Shown in pieces: positions 26,337 to 35,300 of a stretch of 64,000 nucleotides of DNA. The notes under the pieces were generated by a model. That model had not been told where the DNA came from. It did no database searches and saw only the letters and a list, made by a program, of their open reading frames with translations. The DNA is from Merdimmobilis hominis (GTDB taxonomy: Bacteria; Bacillota; Clostridia; Oscillospirales; Ruminococcaceae), in NCBI RefSeq assembly GCF_021109255.1, contig NZ_JAJODG010000002.1. One strand, written 5' to 3'. Position numbers and translations under genes: made by a program. The stretch's first letter is position 1, and every line of letters begins with the position of its first letter.

Positions 26337-27245
26337 CTATTGCCAAATTTCCACTTCGCGTTCCAGCTGGTAGCCAGTCTTATCCGCTACAATTTCCTGC
26401 ACCCGCCGGATCAATTCCAGCATGTCTGCACAGGTGGCGCCTCCGGCGTTGATCAAAAACCCAGCGTGCTTTTCGCTGACCATCGCCCCGCCGACCTGCA
26501 TCCCTTTGAGTCCGCACTCATCGATGAGCTGGGCGGCATAGGCCCCCTCCGGGCGCTTGAATGTGCTCCCCGCGCTGGGGAATTCCAAGGGTTGCTTCGC
26601 CTTGCGGCGGGAGAGGATTTCCTCCATCCGGGTGCGGATCTCCTGCCGGTTCCCGGGGGAAAGGCAAAAGTCCGCCCCGGTGACGATGTACGCCTTTCCA
26701 CTGTAAAAGCTGTGCCGGTAGGAGAGGTCCAGCGATTTCGCCGGGAACTCCCCCCTCTCCCCTTCCGGGGTGATGTGGCGGGCACAGAGGAGGGCGTCCC
26801 TGATCTCGCCCCCGTAGGCCCCGGCGTTCATATACACTGCCCCCCCTACGCTGGCGGGGATGCCATAGGCAAATTCCAGCCCGGTGAGGCTGTGCTCCTG
26901 TGCAAATCGGCAGAGCTGGGCAAGGGTGCTGCCCGCCTTGGCGCGGACTGTGTTTTCCCCGATGAGCTCCACCCCGCTAAAAGCCGGCCCCAGGCAGAAA
27001 ACCACCCCTTTAACCCCGGCGTCGCTGACCAAAAGGTTGGAGCCATTGCCCAACAGATGGACCGGCAGGCCCAACTCCCCTGCAGCCTTGTAAAGGCAAA
27101 CCAGCTGTTCTTCCGATGTGGGCTGAAGGAAAAACTCCGCCGGGCCCCCAATGCGGAAGGTGGTGTGCCGGCTCATCGGTTCATCTAGAAGGGGGGTGCA
27201 GCATTGCTCCTGGCAAATCTGCAAAAAGTGTTCCCGTGTATCCAT
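26337..27245 (-). CDS. murB: UDP-N-acetylenolpyruvoylglucosamine reductase
   Basis: The 302-residue flavoenzyme makes UDP-MurNAc. It has the FAD-binding motifs RIGGPAEFFLQP, LGNGSNLLVSD and IPASVGGAVYMNAGAYGGE, and the catalytic serine region FPSAGSTFKRP. It is the shorter Gram-positive type. The start is ATG 27245 with GGGAGG ahead. It sits between a PHP hydrolase and rapZ on the same strand. Confidence 0.95.
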   Translation of the reverse strand: MDTREHFLQICQEQCCTPLLDEPMSRHTTFRIGGPAEFFLQPTSEEQLVCLYKAAGELGLPVHLLGNGSNLLVSDAGVKGVVFCLGPAFSGVELIGENTVRAKAGSTLAQLCRFAQEHSLTGLEFAYGIPASVGGAVYMNAGAYGGEIRDALLCARHITPEGERGEFPAKSLDLSYRHSFYSGKAYIVTGADFCLSPGNRQEIRTRMEEILSRRKAKQPLEFPSAGSTFKRPEGAYAAQLIDECGLKGMQVGGAMVSEKHAGFLINAGGATCADMLELIRRVQEIVADKTGYQLEREVEIWQ

Positions 27246-27280
27246 ACTACCTCCCAAAAATTGGAATGGTGCTGTAAAAA

Positions 27281-28006
27281 TTATTGAAAGCGGCCGGTTT
27301 TTTCCCGGACCACCTGCAAGAAGCGGTTGTACTCCCCATTGAGGATCAGTTCCGGCGGGAAACCGATCTCCTCCAACAGAGCCAATGAATTGCCCACCTT
27401 TCCAATCGAGGTGACAAAGTGGGCGTCGGAGCTGACCACCACCGGCACCCGGTACTCCTTGCAAAGGAGGGCGATAGAGCGGCAGTTCTCTTTGGAGCCC
27501 TGGCGCACCTCAAAGGAGTGGGAATTGATCTCGATGATTTTCCCGTGCTCTTTACAGGCCTTGACTACCATTTCCTGATCAAAATCATAATGGCTGTCCC
27601 CGCAGTGTCCCAAGACATCCACCAATGGGTTTTTCGCCACCGCCAGCCAGCCCCGTGTGGCATCCTCCTTGGTGGAGGGGTCGATCACCTGGGTATGGTA
27701 AGAGGCGATGACCCAGTCCAACGCGGCCAGATCCTTTTCCGGCAGATCTAGGGTGCCTTCATAATCGCAGATATTGGCCTCCGCTCCCTTCAAAAGGCCC
27801 ACACCTTCCACCATATCGGGAAGATTCTTTATATTATGAAAATAAAAGCGCCTGGGTGCGTCCTCCATGGCTGGGCCGTGTTCGGTGTAACACAAAAAGG
27901 AGAGTCCAATAGCTTTGGCGGCGTGGAGGTTCTCCAGCAAAGTGCTGTAAGCGTGGCCGCTGGCCAAGGCATGGGTGTGGGTGTCCGCAACAAGCTGAAA
28001 ATCCAT
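27281..28006 (-). CDS. PHP-domain phosphatase (YcdX-like)
   Basis: The 241-residue protein shows the metal-binding PHP motifs: ADTHTHA near residue 7, YTEHG near 40, GAEAN, the histidine in ASYHT, and SSDAHF. These fit a trinuclear zinc phosphoesterase like YcdX. The substrate is unknown. It heads the murB-rapZ-whiA-dnaE-pfkA run. Confidence 0.85.
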   Translation of the reverse strand: MDFQLVADTHTHALASGHAYSTLLENLHAAKAIGLSFLCYTEHGPAMEDAPRRFYFHNIKNLPDMVEGVGLLKGAEANICDYEGTLDLPEKDLAALDWVIASYHTQVIDPSTKEDATRGWLAVAKNPLVDVLGHCGDSHYDFDQEMVVKACKEHGKIIEINSHSFEVRQGSKENCRSIALLCKEYRVPVVVSSDAHFVTSIGKVGNSLALLEEIGFPPELILNGEYNRFLQVVREKTGRFQ

Positions 28007-28028
28007 GTGTGATACTTCCTTTCTCTAT

Positions 28029-28065
28029 GTAAAAACAAGGGCCCCACCAAAAGGCCCTTGCTTTT
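28029..28065 (-). terminator. Terminator of hprK
   Basis: AAGCAAGGGCC and GGGCCCTTGTTTTT (reverse strand) form a stem with a T-run immediately after the hprK stop. It separates hprK from the PHP-murB operon. Confidence 0.8.
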
Positions 28066-28072
28066 GTTTTTG

Positions 28073-29026
28073 TTAGAATTGATCCCAGTCGATCAGTTCC
28101 CCGCCTTCGGCCATGCCGAGGCGCTGCAAAAGCTCCTGGGCCGCATTGTATCCCATTTTCTTTTGGCGGTGGTTCATCGCCGCGACCTCGATGATGATGG
28201 CCAGGTTCCGGCCGGGCTTCACCGGGATGGTGGTGGCAGGGACTTTGATGCCCAAGATCTCGATGTATTCGCTCTCCATCCCCATCCGGTCATAGACCTT
28301 GTTTTGGTCCCACTGCTCCAACTGGACAATCATATCCAGCTTTTCCGTCTCCTTGATGGCGCCCATACCAAATATTCTGCGCGCATTGATGATGCCTATA
28401 CCGCGCAGTTCCAAAAAGTGGCGGATGTTCTCCGGTGAAGAGCCCACCAGGGTGCGGCCGGACACCCGGCGGATCTCCACCGCGTCGTCTGCGATGAGCC
28501 GGTGGCCCCGCTTGATCAGCTCGATGGCGGTCTCGCTCTTGCCCACGCCGCTTTCTCCAAAGATCAGGATGCCCTCGCCATAAACCTCCACCAAGACGCC
28601 GTGGCGGGTGACCCGGGGGGCCAGCTCTACACACAACTCGGAGATCAGCCCCGAAAGGAAGGAGCAGGTCTCCTCTTCGGTGATCAGCAAGGGGACTTCA
28701 TATTTCGCTGCCGCGCGGAGCATCCCCGGATAGGGGGTTAATCCCCGGGCCACAATGACCACAGGGGGATGCTGGGCAAAAAAGGCGTCGCAGCGGGCGT
28801 TGATAATTTCCACATCGAACTGGTCCAGGTAGACAAATTCGCTTTTGCCCAAAAGCTGCACCCGCTCGTTGTCAAACACATCATAAAATCCGGCGAGCTG
28901 CAGCCCCGGGCGGTTGACATCTACGCTGGAAATGAAAATCTCCGACGGGTCCCGGGGAATGTAGGCGATTTGCAGGTTAAAATCCTTGATGATCTTCTCT
29001 AGGGAGACCTTATATACACCGCTCAT
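28073..29026 (-). CDS. hprK: HPr kinase/phosphorylase
   Basis: The 317-residue protein phosphorylates HPr on serine for carbon catabolite control. The P-loop is GESGVGKSETA. The HPrK signature follows at LIADDAVEIRR, with LELRGIGIINARRIFGMGAI after it. The start is ATG 29026, seven bases after GGAGGG. Confidence 0.95.
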   Translation of the reverse strand: MSGVYKVSLEKIIKDFNLQIAYIPRDPSEIFISSVDVNRPGLQLAGFYDVFDNERVQLLGKSEFVYLDQFDVEIINARCDAFFAQHPPVVIVARGLTPYPGMLRAAAKYEVPLLITEEETCSFLSGLISELCVELAPRVTRHGVLVEVYGEGILIFGESGVGKSETAIELIKRGHRLIADDAVEIRRVSGRTLVGSSPENIRHFLELRGIGIINARRIFGMGAIKETEKLDMIVQLEQWDQNKVYDRMGMESEYIEILGIKVPATTIPVKPGRNLAIIIEVAAMNHRQKKMGYNAAQELLQRLGMAEGGELIDWDQF

Positions 29027-29450
29027 AGTAACCCTCCGCACAGGAACCCCATATGGGGAATCCCTGCAATTTGAATTGTCTAGCCAAAGCCCCCCACAGG
29101 GTGGATTCCACCCCGGGTTAACGGGACGGCAAAGAGGAAACAGCTATAAAAATATTATACCTGAATCCGCCCACAGTTTCAAACCCTATTTTCCTTTTTG
29201 AGCGCCCATTTCAGCGGCATCCCCTCCCCGGCAGACATTCTCCTTTTTGGCCCGCCTCCGCGGGAGAACCCGCTACCTTAGACTTTTCACAATCTGTGTT
29301 TGCCCAAATGTGACAAAAAGACGACAATCTCTTACATTTTTCTTTCAAGGCTGGAAAATCCGGCAAAATCCCTTTATCATTGTGTTTTTTCATGCTATAC
29401 TCTAACTGGTTCAAAACAGGTCATAACACAATTACGAGGAGGAGTTTTCT
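29027..29450. promoter_or_regulatory. Divergent intergenic region hprK / glycosyltransferase
   Basis: No gene is visible in these 424 bases. On the forward strand TTATCA (29374-29379) and TATACT (29396-29401), 16 bases apart, form a plausible promoter, and CGAGGAGGA (29436-29444) is the ribosome site. Nothing else was recognised. Confidence 0.5.
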
Positions 29451-30617
29451 TTGCGCATTGCTCTTTTCACCGAAACTTATCTCCCATATATAAACGGCGT
29501 GGTCACCCATGTCAAAATCTTGAAGGAAGGGCTGGAAAAACTGGGCCATGAAGTCCTTATTGTCACTGCGGATGCCAGCGCCCGTCGCCATTATGTAAAG
29601 GATGGGGTCCTCCACTGCCCTGGCGCCCGGATCAAGCGGTTTTACAATTACGGCGTCGCCCCGCCCATTAGCCACCGCCGCCTCCAGCTGATCGAGGCAT
29701 TCCACCCGGATATTATCCACATCCACAATGAATTCGGCATCGGCCTCTCCGGCGTGATGGCCGCCAAGATGCTGAAAGTTCCACTGGTGTATACCTTACA
29801 CACCATGTATGACGATTACCTGTACTATATCTCCCCCCGCCCCCTGTTGGGCGTCACCAAACGGTTGAGCCACCGGTATTTCAAATTCCTGGCTAAAAAC
29901 GCTTCCGCCCTCACCGGCCCCTCTAAAAAATGCGAGGAGTATTTCCATGAGGTCGGTGTATACAAGCCGGTCACTGTGGTGCCCAACCCGGTGGAGTTGG
30001 ACATGTTCATGCCGGAAAACATCAGCGAAGCAGACAAAACCGCCTTCCGCAAGCGGTACAATATTGACGATGATGTGATGATTGCGTGTTTCGTGGGCCG
30101 GCTGGGCCGGGAAAAAAGCGTGGATGTGCTGCTGGAATACTGGGCCAAGACTATGACCCCCCAGGACCGGATTCACCTCATTGTCATCGGCGACGGCCCC
30201 TGCAAAGAGGAATTGGAGGAACAGGCGAAGGAACTGGGCATCTCGGAGATGGTCACCTTCACCGGGGCGATCCAGCACGACGAGCTTCCCCCCTACCTCG
30301 CCTCCTGTGACATCTACATCACCGCATCCCTGTCGGACACTAACTCCATCTCCATGCTGGAGGGGATGGCCACCGGTCTGCCGGTGCTCCAGCGACTGGA
30401 TCCCCTTAATGAGGACCAGGTCCGCAACGGGGTCAACGGTTATGTGTTCAACTCCCCGGAAGAGATGGCCGCCCGGCTGCGGTATGTCAAAAACATGAGC
30501 CCAGAGCAGCTTGCTATCCTCAAAAAGTCGGTTACCCACTCGGTGATGCACAGCGGCGCAGAGGACCTGGCCAACTACATGCTGACTATTTACCACAAAC
30601 TGTATGAAAAAGCGTAG
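29451..30617 (+). CDS. Glycosyltransferase family 4 (possible diacylglycerol glucosyltransferase)
   Basis: The 388-residue GT-B enzyme begins with MRIALFTETYLPYINGVVTHV. It has the donor-binding region FVGRLGREKSVDVLLEYW, VIGDGP, and SLSDTNSISMLEGMATGLPV in the position of the EX7E motif. This pattern resembles Firmicute enzymes that glucosylate diacylglycerol. The start is TTG 29451 after GGAGGA. It is monocistronic, with its own promoter and terminator. Confidence 0.85.
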   Translation: MRIALFTETYLPYINGVVTHVKILKEGLEKLGHEVLIVTADASARRHYVKDGVLHCPGARIKRFYNYGVAPPISHRRLQLIEAFHPDIIHIHNEFGIGLSGVMAAKMLKVPLVYTLHTMYDDYLYYISPRPLLGVTKRLSHRYFKFLAKNASALTGPSKKCEEYFHEVGVYKPVTVVPNPVELDMFMPENISEADKTAFRKRYNIDDDVMIACFVGRLGREKSVDVLLEYWAKTMTPQDRIHLIVIGDGPCKEELEEQAKELGISEMVTFTGAIQHDELPPYLASCDIYITASLSDTNSISMLEGMATGLPVLQRLDPLNEDQVRNGVNGYVFNSPEEMAARLRYVKNMSPEQLAILKKSVTHSVMHSGAEDLANYMLTIYHKLYEKA

Positions 30618-30637
30618 TTTTTGTTGTTCGTTGCCAC

Positions 30638-30672
30638 AAAGGCCGCCGGATATTTGTCTGGCGGCCTTTGTG
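30638..30672 (+). terminator. Terminator of the glycosyltransferase gene
   Basis: AAAGGCCGCC and GGCGGCCTTTG form a ten-base-pair stem. The tail is only weakly T-rich. Confidence 0.6.
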
Positions 30673-30697
30673 CTGCTAAAAAATTCATATGAAAATA

Positions 30698-30731
30698 AAA
30701 AAGAGACGCCCTAGGGCGTCTCTTTTTTATT
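30698..30731 (-). terminator. Terminator of the rpsF-ssb-rpsR operon
   Basis: AAAAAAGAGACGCCC and GGGCGTCTCTTTTTT form a perfect palindrome, usable in both directions. It lies 15 bases after the rpsR stop. Confidence 0.9.
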
Positions 30732-30745
30732 TTGGAAAGCCAAAA

Positions 30746-30994
30746 TTAGTCGCTGATGTAAGGCAGCAGAGCCAGATGACGGGCGCGCTTGATAGCCACA
30801 GTCAGCTGACGCTGGTGGCGGGCGCAGGTACCGGTCACTCTGCGGGGAACGATTTTTGCTCTCTCGCTCAAGTATCTTCTCAGGCGGGGAACATCTTTGT
30901 AGTCGATATTCTCAATGCGGTCAACGCAGAACTGGCATACTTTTTTTCTGCCCTTTCTGGGGCCACGTCTTTCGCTTCTTTCAGTTCTTTCCAC
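30746..30994 (-). CDS. rpsR: 30S ribosomal protein S18
   Basis: The 82-residue protein contains the S18 core CQFCVDRIENIDYKDVPRLRRYLSERAKIVPRR followed by RQLTVAIKRARHLALLPY, given here as two motifs. It keeps the CxxC pair of the zinc-type form. The start is GTG 30994 behind AAGGAGG. It is the last gene of rpsF-ssb-rpsR. Confidence 0.95.
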   Translation of the reverse strand: MERTERSERRGPRKGRKKVCQFCVDRIENIDYKDVPRLRRYLSERAKIVPRRVTGTCARHQRQLTVAIKRARHLALLPYISD

Positions 30995-31031
30995 GGTACA
31001 AACCTCCTTATGAAATGATGTAGTTACAAAA

Positions 31032-31493
31032 CTAGAACGGCAGATCGTCGTCATCCTCGATCTCCTGGAAATCCCCTATCGAGCCGCTGGTGTAAGACAC
31101 CCCAGGCTGTGTGGAAGGAGCCACAGGAGAAGGCGCCGGAGCGCCATAGGACGGCATCGCGCCAGATGCGGCATTTTTGCTCTCAACAAAGCTAACAGCG
31201 TCGGCTACCACTTCAAATGCGGTGCGCTTGTTGCCTTCTTTATCGGTGTAGCTGCGAGTTTGGATAGAGCCGTCAATGCCGATAGCATTCCCTTTTCGGA
31301 AATACTTGGCCACGAACTCAGCCTGTCCCCTCCAAGCCACGATGTTGATAAAGTCGGTCTGGCGCTCCCCGTTTTTGGAAGAGTAAGGCCGATTGATGGC
31401 GATGCTGAACGAGCAGACAGAAACGCCGTTGGGGGTCTGTTTCAGTTCGGGGTCAGCAGTCAGACGGCCGACCAAAATTGCTTTATTCAGCAC
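31032..31493 (-). CDS. ssb: Single-stranded DNA-binding protein
   Basis: The 153-residue protein has an N-terminal OB fold (MLNKAILVGRLTADPELKQT...FSIAINRPY) and a flexible linker. The acidic C-terminal tip DDDDLPF recruits partner proteins. The start is GTG 31493 with AAGGTGG upstream. Confidence 0.95.
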   Translation of the reverse strand: MLNKAILVGRLTADPELKQTPNGVSVCSFSIAINRPYSSKNGERQTDFINIVAWRGQAEFVAKYFRKGNAIGIDGSIQTRSYTDKEGNKRTAFEVVADAVSFVESKNAASGAMPSYGAPAPSPVAPSTQPGVSYTSGSIGDFQEIEDDDDLPF

Positions 31494-31508
31494 AATTACA
31501 CCACCTTA

Positions 31509-31799
31509 CTATTTCGCAATGATCATGGAGCGAAGAACACCGTCGGTAATTTTGTAAATACGGTCGAGCTCTGCAGGGAAAGCGACACCGCTGGTGAAAT
31601 CGATGAGCACATAATGGCCTTCGGTCTCGTCCTCGATCGGGTAAGCGAGTCTGCGTTTGCCCCATTCCTCGATGTTGTTGATTGTACCGTTGTCGCTGAT
31701 CAGAGTTTTGAACTTTTCGGTCAGCGCAGCGATGCCCTCTTCACCAACCTTGGTGTTGAAGATCACAACTGTCTCATAGTTTCCGGTTGTTTTTGGCAT
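31509..31799 (-). CDS. rpsF: 30S ribosomal protein S6
   Basis: The 96-residue protein matches S6 (YETVVIFNTKVGEE, EEWGKRRLAYPIEDETEGHYVLIDF). It binds S18 on the platform of the small subunit. The start ATG is preceded by GGAGGTG. It is the first gene of the operon, behind a folded leader. Confidence 0.95.
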   Translation of the reverse strand: MPKTTGNYETVVIFNTKVGEEGIAALTEKFKTLISDNGTINNIEEWGKRRLAYPIEDETEGHYVLIDFTSGVAFPAELDRIYKITDGVLRSMIIAK

Positions 31800-31804
31800 T
31801 TTGA

Positions 31805-31870
31805 CACCTCCTTTTGGACGTTAGGCCCGGCCGGCTGGTCCGGGCAAGGGATGCCGCGTCAGAATAACAC
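31805..31870 (-). ncRNA. Probable rpsF leader (S6:S18 binding element)
   Basis: On the reverse strand GCCCGG and CCGGGC fold just upstream of the rpsF ribosome site, with an internal CCG-containing segment. Firmicute rpsF leaders bind the S6-S18 complex through a CCG bulge. Position and sequence agree, but the fold was drawn by eye. Confidence 0.45.
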
Positions 31871-31964
31871 GGCAACAGCAAAATTATAGCAGTCAGCAAG
31901 CCTTTTGTCAAGGTTTTTCACTAATCGCACAAAAATTCTTTTTAAAATTCAGCAGGTTGCGGGG

Positions 31965-32837
31965 CTATAGGGACTTTGAGAGCTCCAAAAGGTATTGGTG
32001 GAACTCCTCCCCAATTTCCGGATGTTTCAGGCCCACTTCTACAATAGCCTGGAGGACACCCAGCTTGTTGCCCATGTCGTACCGCTTACCGGAGTATTCC
32101 ACCCCGATCATCCCCTCCCGCTGGGCCAGGACCCGCATAGCATCGGTCAGCTGGATCTCCCCGCCGGCGCCGGGCTTGGTATTCTCCAGCACCGAAAAGA
32201 TGGCGGCGGGCAGCACGCAGCGCCCCAAGATAGCGTAGTTGGTGATGACCTCCTCCGGCTTGGGCTTCTCGATCATATCCCGAACCTGGAAAATCCCCTC
32301 CCGCAATTGGGTGGCGTCCAAAGAGCAATATTTGTGGATCAATTCCAGGGGCACCGGTTTGATTCCCACCGTCCCCAGGCCGAACTCCTCAAATGCGTCG
32401 CACAGCTCCCGGGTGGCAGGCTTCTCCTTGGGGATAATCACATCGTCCCCATAGAGGACGGCAAATGGTTCGTCTCCCACAAAGCTCTTGGCACAGTAAA
32501 CCGCGTGGCCCAGGCCCTTGGTCTCCTTCTGGCGCAGGTATTGGATATTGCAAAGGTTGGCGATATCCACCACTTGGTTGTACAAGTCGGTTTTGCCTGA
32601 GGCCAACAGGCGGCTCTCCAGCTCTGGGGAACGGTCAAAATGGTCTTCCAGGGTGGTCTTCCCACGGCTGGTGATGATCAAAATATCCTCAATGCCGGAC
32701 GCCACCGCCTCTTCCACAATATACTGGATGGCGGGCTTGTCTACAATGGGGAGCATCTCTTTGGGCACAGCCTTAGAGGCGGGCAGGACGCGGGTTCCCA
32801 ACCCCGCTGCGGGAATGACTGCTTTTTTAATTTTCAT
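31965..32837 (-). CDS. galU: UTP-glucose-1-phosphate uridylyltransferase
   Basis: The 290-residue enzyme makes UDP-glucose. The nucleotide-binding motif PAAGLGTRVLPASKAVPKEM and the later YGDDVII and EKPKPEE motifs are present. UDP-glucose could feed the glycosyltransferase 1.5 kb away, though the two are not in one operon. Confidence 0.94.
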   Translation of the reverse strand: MKIKKAVIPAAGLGTRVLPASKAVPKEMLPIVDKPAIQYIVEEAVASGIEDILIITSRGKTTLEDHFDRSPELESRLLASGKTDLYNQVVDIANLCNIQYLRQKETKGLGHAVYCAKSFVGDEPFAVLYGDDVIIPKEKPATRELCDAFEEFGLGTVGIKPVPLELIHKYCSLDATQLREGIFQVRDMIEKPKPEEVITNYAILGRCVLPAAIFSVLENTKPGAGGEIQLTDAMRVLAQREGMIGVEYSGKRYDMGNKLGVLQAIVEVGLKHPEIGEEFHQYLLELSKSL

Positions 32838-32858
32838 AATTTCAAATTCCTCCGTCCC

Positions 32859-33797
32859 TTACAAGATAGAAATGATGTTGTTGGTGATGGCAAAGGAGAT
32901 GGCGAAGTACAAAAAGATCATCCAGCACAGCACCAGGAGGACCATGGTCATATTGGTCCTTCCCCGGGTGGCGATGCCGGTGAGGCAGGCAGGGCTCCCC
33001 TCCCCAAACTCCTCCTTGGTCTTGCGGATCACCTTTTGGGCGTGGTTGAGGTAGAGCTTGTTGGCAAACATCCCCAGGGTTAGGGAAAGGGCCATCTGCC
33101 CAATGCGGATATACTGCTGGATGCTGCTCATCTGGATCATCAATTCCTCATTATAGGGGATCACCTGCCCGGTGATTGACTGGAGGAAGAGTTTCATGTA
33201 TTCATTGGTGAATACCACGCTGGGGATCATGGTGACCATCGAAACCAGCATCAGAACCCCGCCGACCAAATACATCTTGCGGTAAAAAAAGTAGAAGTAG
33301 AAAAAGTTGAGGAAAAAAGCAGACCAGTTCCAGGAAAAAGAGGATTTTCGCTGGTGGATCGCCTGGAACCGGGGCAGGAAGAACTGGGCGTTGGGCCCGA
33401 CAAACATCGCTAGTTCCTCCATAGTCGCATCGCCAATGGTGGCATTTTTGTGGATGGGCCCCACCCCGGGGATGTAATAGCTCCCCCCAGGGGATGGCTG
33501 CTCCTGCCGGGGCGGCAGGTCCAGCCGTTGCCCGCAGTTGATGCAGAAGGGCTCATCTGCCGGAGTCTGTGCGCCACAGGTATTGCAGATCACCAGGGCG
33601 GGGTTGTCCCCCTGCTTGCCCTTGGGTGGCTGCCAGGCCTCGCCCAGGGCGTGGCGCTCTTCCAACGCACAGTGACCCAGCTTTTCATAACACTCCCGAT
33701 GATGAGGCGCGCCGCAAACCGGGCAGACGACGATGTCATCCCCCTCCTCAAACAGCCGCCCGCAGGCCGCACAGGGAATGCCGGTATATTTTCCCAA
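32859..33797 (-). CDS. RING/zinc-ribbon membrane protein (DUF2628-like)
   Basis: The roughly 312-residue protein starts with a RING-type cysteine/histidine cluster (CAACGRLFEEGDDIVVCPVC, then CGAPHHREC). A second zinc ribbon (CNTCGAQTPADEPFCINCG) follows, then a WNWSAFFLNFFYFYFFYRKMY stretch and four or so membrane helices, as in DUF2628 proteins. TTG 33797 fits the AAGGAG site best; GTG 33806 overlaps it. The function is unknown. It lies 21 bases upstream of galU on the same strand. Confidence 0.7.
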   Translation of the reverse strand: MGKYTGIPCAACGRLFEEGDDIVVCPVCGAPHHRECYEKLGHCALEERHALGEAWQPPKGKQGDNPALVICNTCGAQTPADEPFCINCGQRLDLPPRQEQPSPGGSYYIPGVGPIHKNATIGDATMEELAMFVGPNAQFFLPRFQAIHQRKSSFSWNWSAFFLNFFYFYFFYRKMYLVGGVLMLVSMVTMIPSVVFTNEYMKLFLQSITGQVIPYNEELMIQMSSIQQYIRIGQMALSLTLGMFANKLYLNHAQKVIRKTKEEFGEGSPACLTGIATRGRTNMTMVLLVLCWMIFLYFAISFAITNNIISIL

Positions 33798-34027
33798 TAG
33801 GATCACTCCTTAACACTCATATAAAATAGGGGGCATCCTCCCAATTGGGACGAAATTCTCCCCGCTATTTAATCTATTATATAGTATCCGCCCCAAAAAA
33901 CCAAGAGCAGATTTGTAAATAAACCGTTTTCTCAGAGAATCCACGGGGATGGTACTTTACAATGGGCGGTGTTCTCATCTATAATAAATTAGATACACCC
34001 GTGGAAACACGAAGAAGGAAGGATATC

Positions 34028-35179
34028 ATGCTACAAAACGATTATGTCCTGCTGCTGGATGAACTGCGGCTTAAACTGCTGGACGTCAAGCCGCAGATAG
34101 ATGACCTGGCCGACGCCATCGGCCTGAATCCCCTCAAGGAAGAGTTGTCCCAGCTGGAGGGGCAGACAGCCCAGGAGGGGTTCTGGAACGACCTTGCCGG
34201 CACCCAAAAGATTCTGCAGCGGATCAGCCGGATCAAGGATGAAATCTCCTCTTACCAAAAATTGGCCTCCGCCTACGAAGACGTGATGACCTTGGTGGAG
34301 CTGGGGATGGATTCCCCGGAGGAATCCGAGGCCACCTTTGAGGAGGCCAAACTGGAATACAACGCCCTGATGGACGAGCTGGAGACCAAAAAACTGGCCA
34401 CCCTTCTCAAAGGGGAGTACGACGGCAACAACGCCATCCTGGCCTTCCACGCAGGGGCCGGCGGCTTGGAGGCCCAGGACTGGGCCCAGATGCTCTACCG
34501 GATGTACACCCGCTGGGCGGAGCGCCACGGCTACAAATGCAAGGTGCTGGATTACCTCAGCGGCGAGGAAGGCGGGGTCAAAAGCGCCTCCATCCTCATT
34601 GAGGGGGAAAACGCCTACGGATTTTTGAAATCTGAGGCCGGGGTCCACCGTCTGGTGCGGATCTCCCCCTTTGATTCCTCCGGCCGGAGACACACCTCTT
34701 TCGCCTCCTTGGAGGTGATGCCGGAGATCACCGACGAGGACAACGAAATCGTCATCAACGACGCCGACCTGAAGATCGACACCTACCGCTCCGGCGGGGC
34801 GGGAGGCCAGCACGTCAACAAGACGGAATCGGCCATCCGCATTACCCATATTCCCACCGGGGTAGTTGTGGCCTGTCAGAACGAGCGCAGCCAGCACCAG
34901 AACCGGGAGGTCGCCATGAAAATGCTCAAATCCAAGCTGATTGAGATCAAGGAGCGGGCCCACCTGGAGCGGATCGAGGACATCAAGGGGGAGCAGAAAG
35001 ACATTGGTTTCGGCAATCAGATCCGCTCGTATGTGTTCATGCCCTACACCCTGGTCAAAGACCACCGAACTGGTTTTGAGAGCGGCAACATCACCGCAGT
35101 GATGGACGGGGACATCGACGGCTTTATCAATGCCTACTTAAAGGCGGAGAGCCTGGGCCATCTGCTGGAAAACGAATAA
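34028..35179 (+). CDS. prfB: Peptide chain release factor 2, without programmed frameshift
   Basis: The 383-residue RF2 has the stop-codon reading motif SPF (ISPFDSSGRRHTSF) and the catalytic GGQ (GGAGGQHVNKTESA). The start is ATG 34028 after GAAGGAAGG. The frame is continuous across the position where many prfB genes carry the in-frame UGA autoregulatory frameshift, so this gene is read straight through. Confidence 0.95.
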   Translation: MLQNDYVLLLDELRLKLLDVKPQIDDLADAIGLNPLKEELSQLEGQTAQEGFWNDLAGTQKILQRISRIKDEISSYQKLASAYEDVMTLVELGMDSPEESEATFEEAKLEYNALMDELETKKLATLLKGEYDGNNAILAFHAGAGGLEAQDWAQMLYRMYTRWAERHGYKCKVLDYLSGEEGGVKSASILIEGENAYGFLKSEAGVHRLVRISPFDSSGRRHTSFASLEVMPEITDEDNEIVINDADLKIDTYRSGGAGGQHVNKTESAIRITHIPTGVVVACQNERSQHQNREVAMKMLKSKLIEIKERAHLERIEDIKGEQKDIGFGNQIRSYVFMPYTLVKDHRTGFESGNITAVMDGDIDGFINAYLKAESLGHLLENE

Positions 35180-35263
35180 GATCAGGGCTTTGGGAATGTG
35201 GAGCGCGGGATCGTGTGTAATTCCCGTTTCGCCGCCAAAGGGAACCCTCTTCCAATACAACGC

Positions 35264-35300
35264 CAAAAGCCCCGCAGCTATGCTGCGGGGCTTTTTCATT
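35264..35300 (+). terminator. Terminator between prfB and the PASTA pseudokinase gene
   Basis: AAAAGCCCCGCAGC and GCTGCGGGGCTTTTT form a 14-base-pair stem with a three-base loop. It can serve both convergent genes. Confidence 0.9.
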
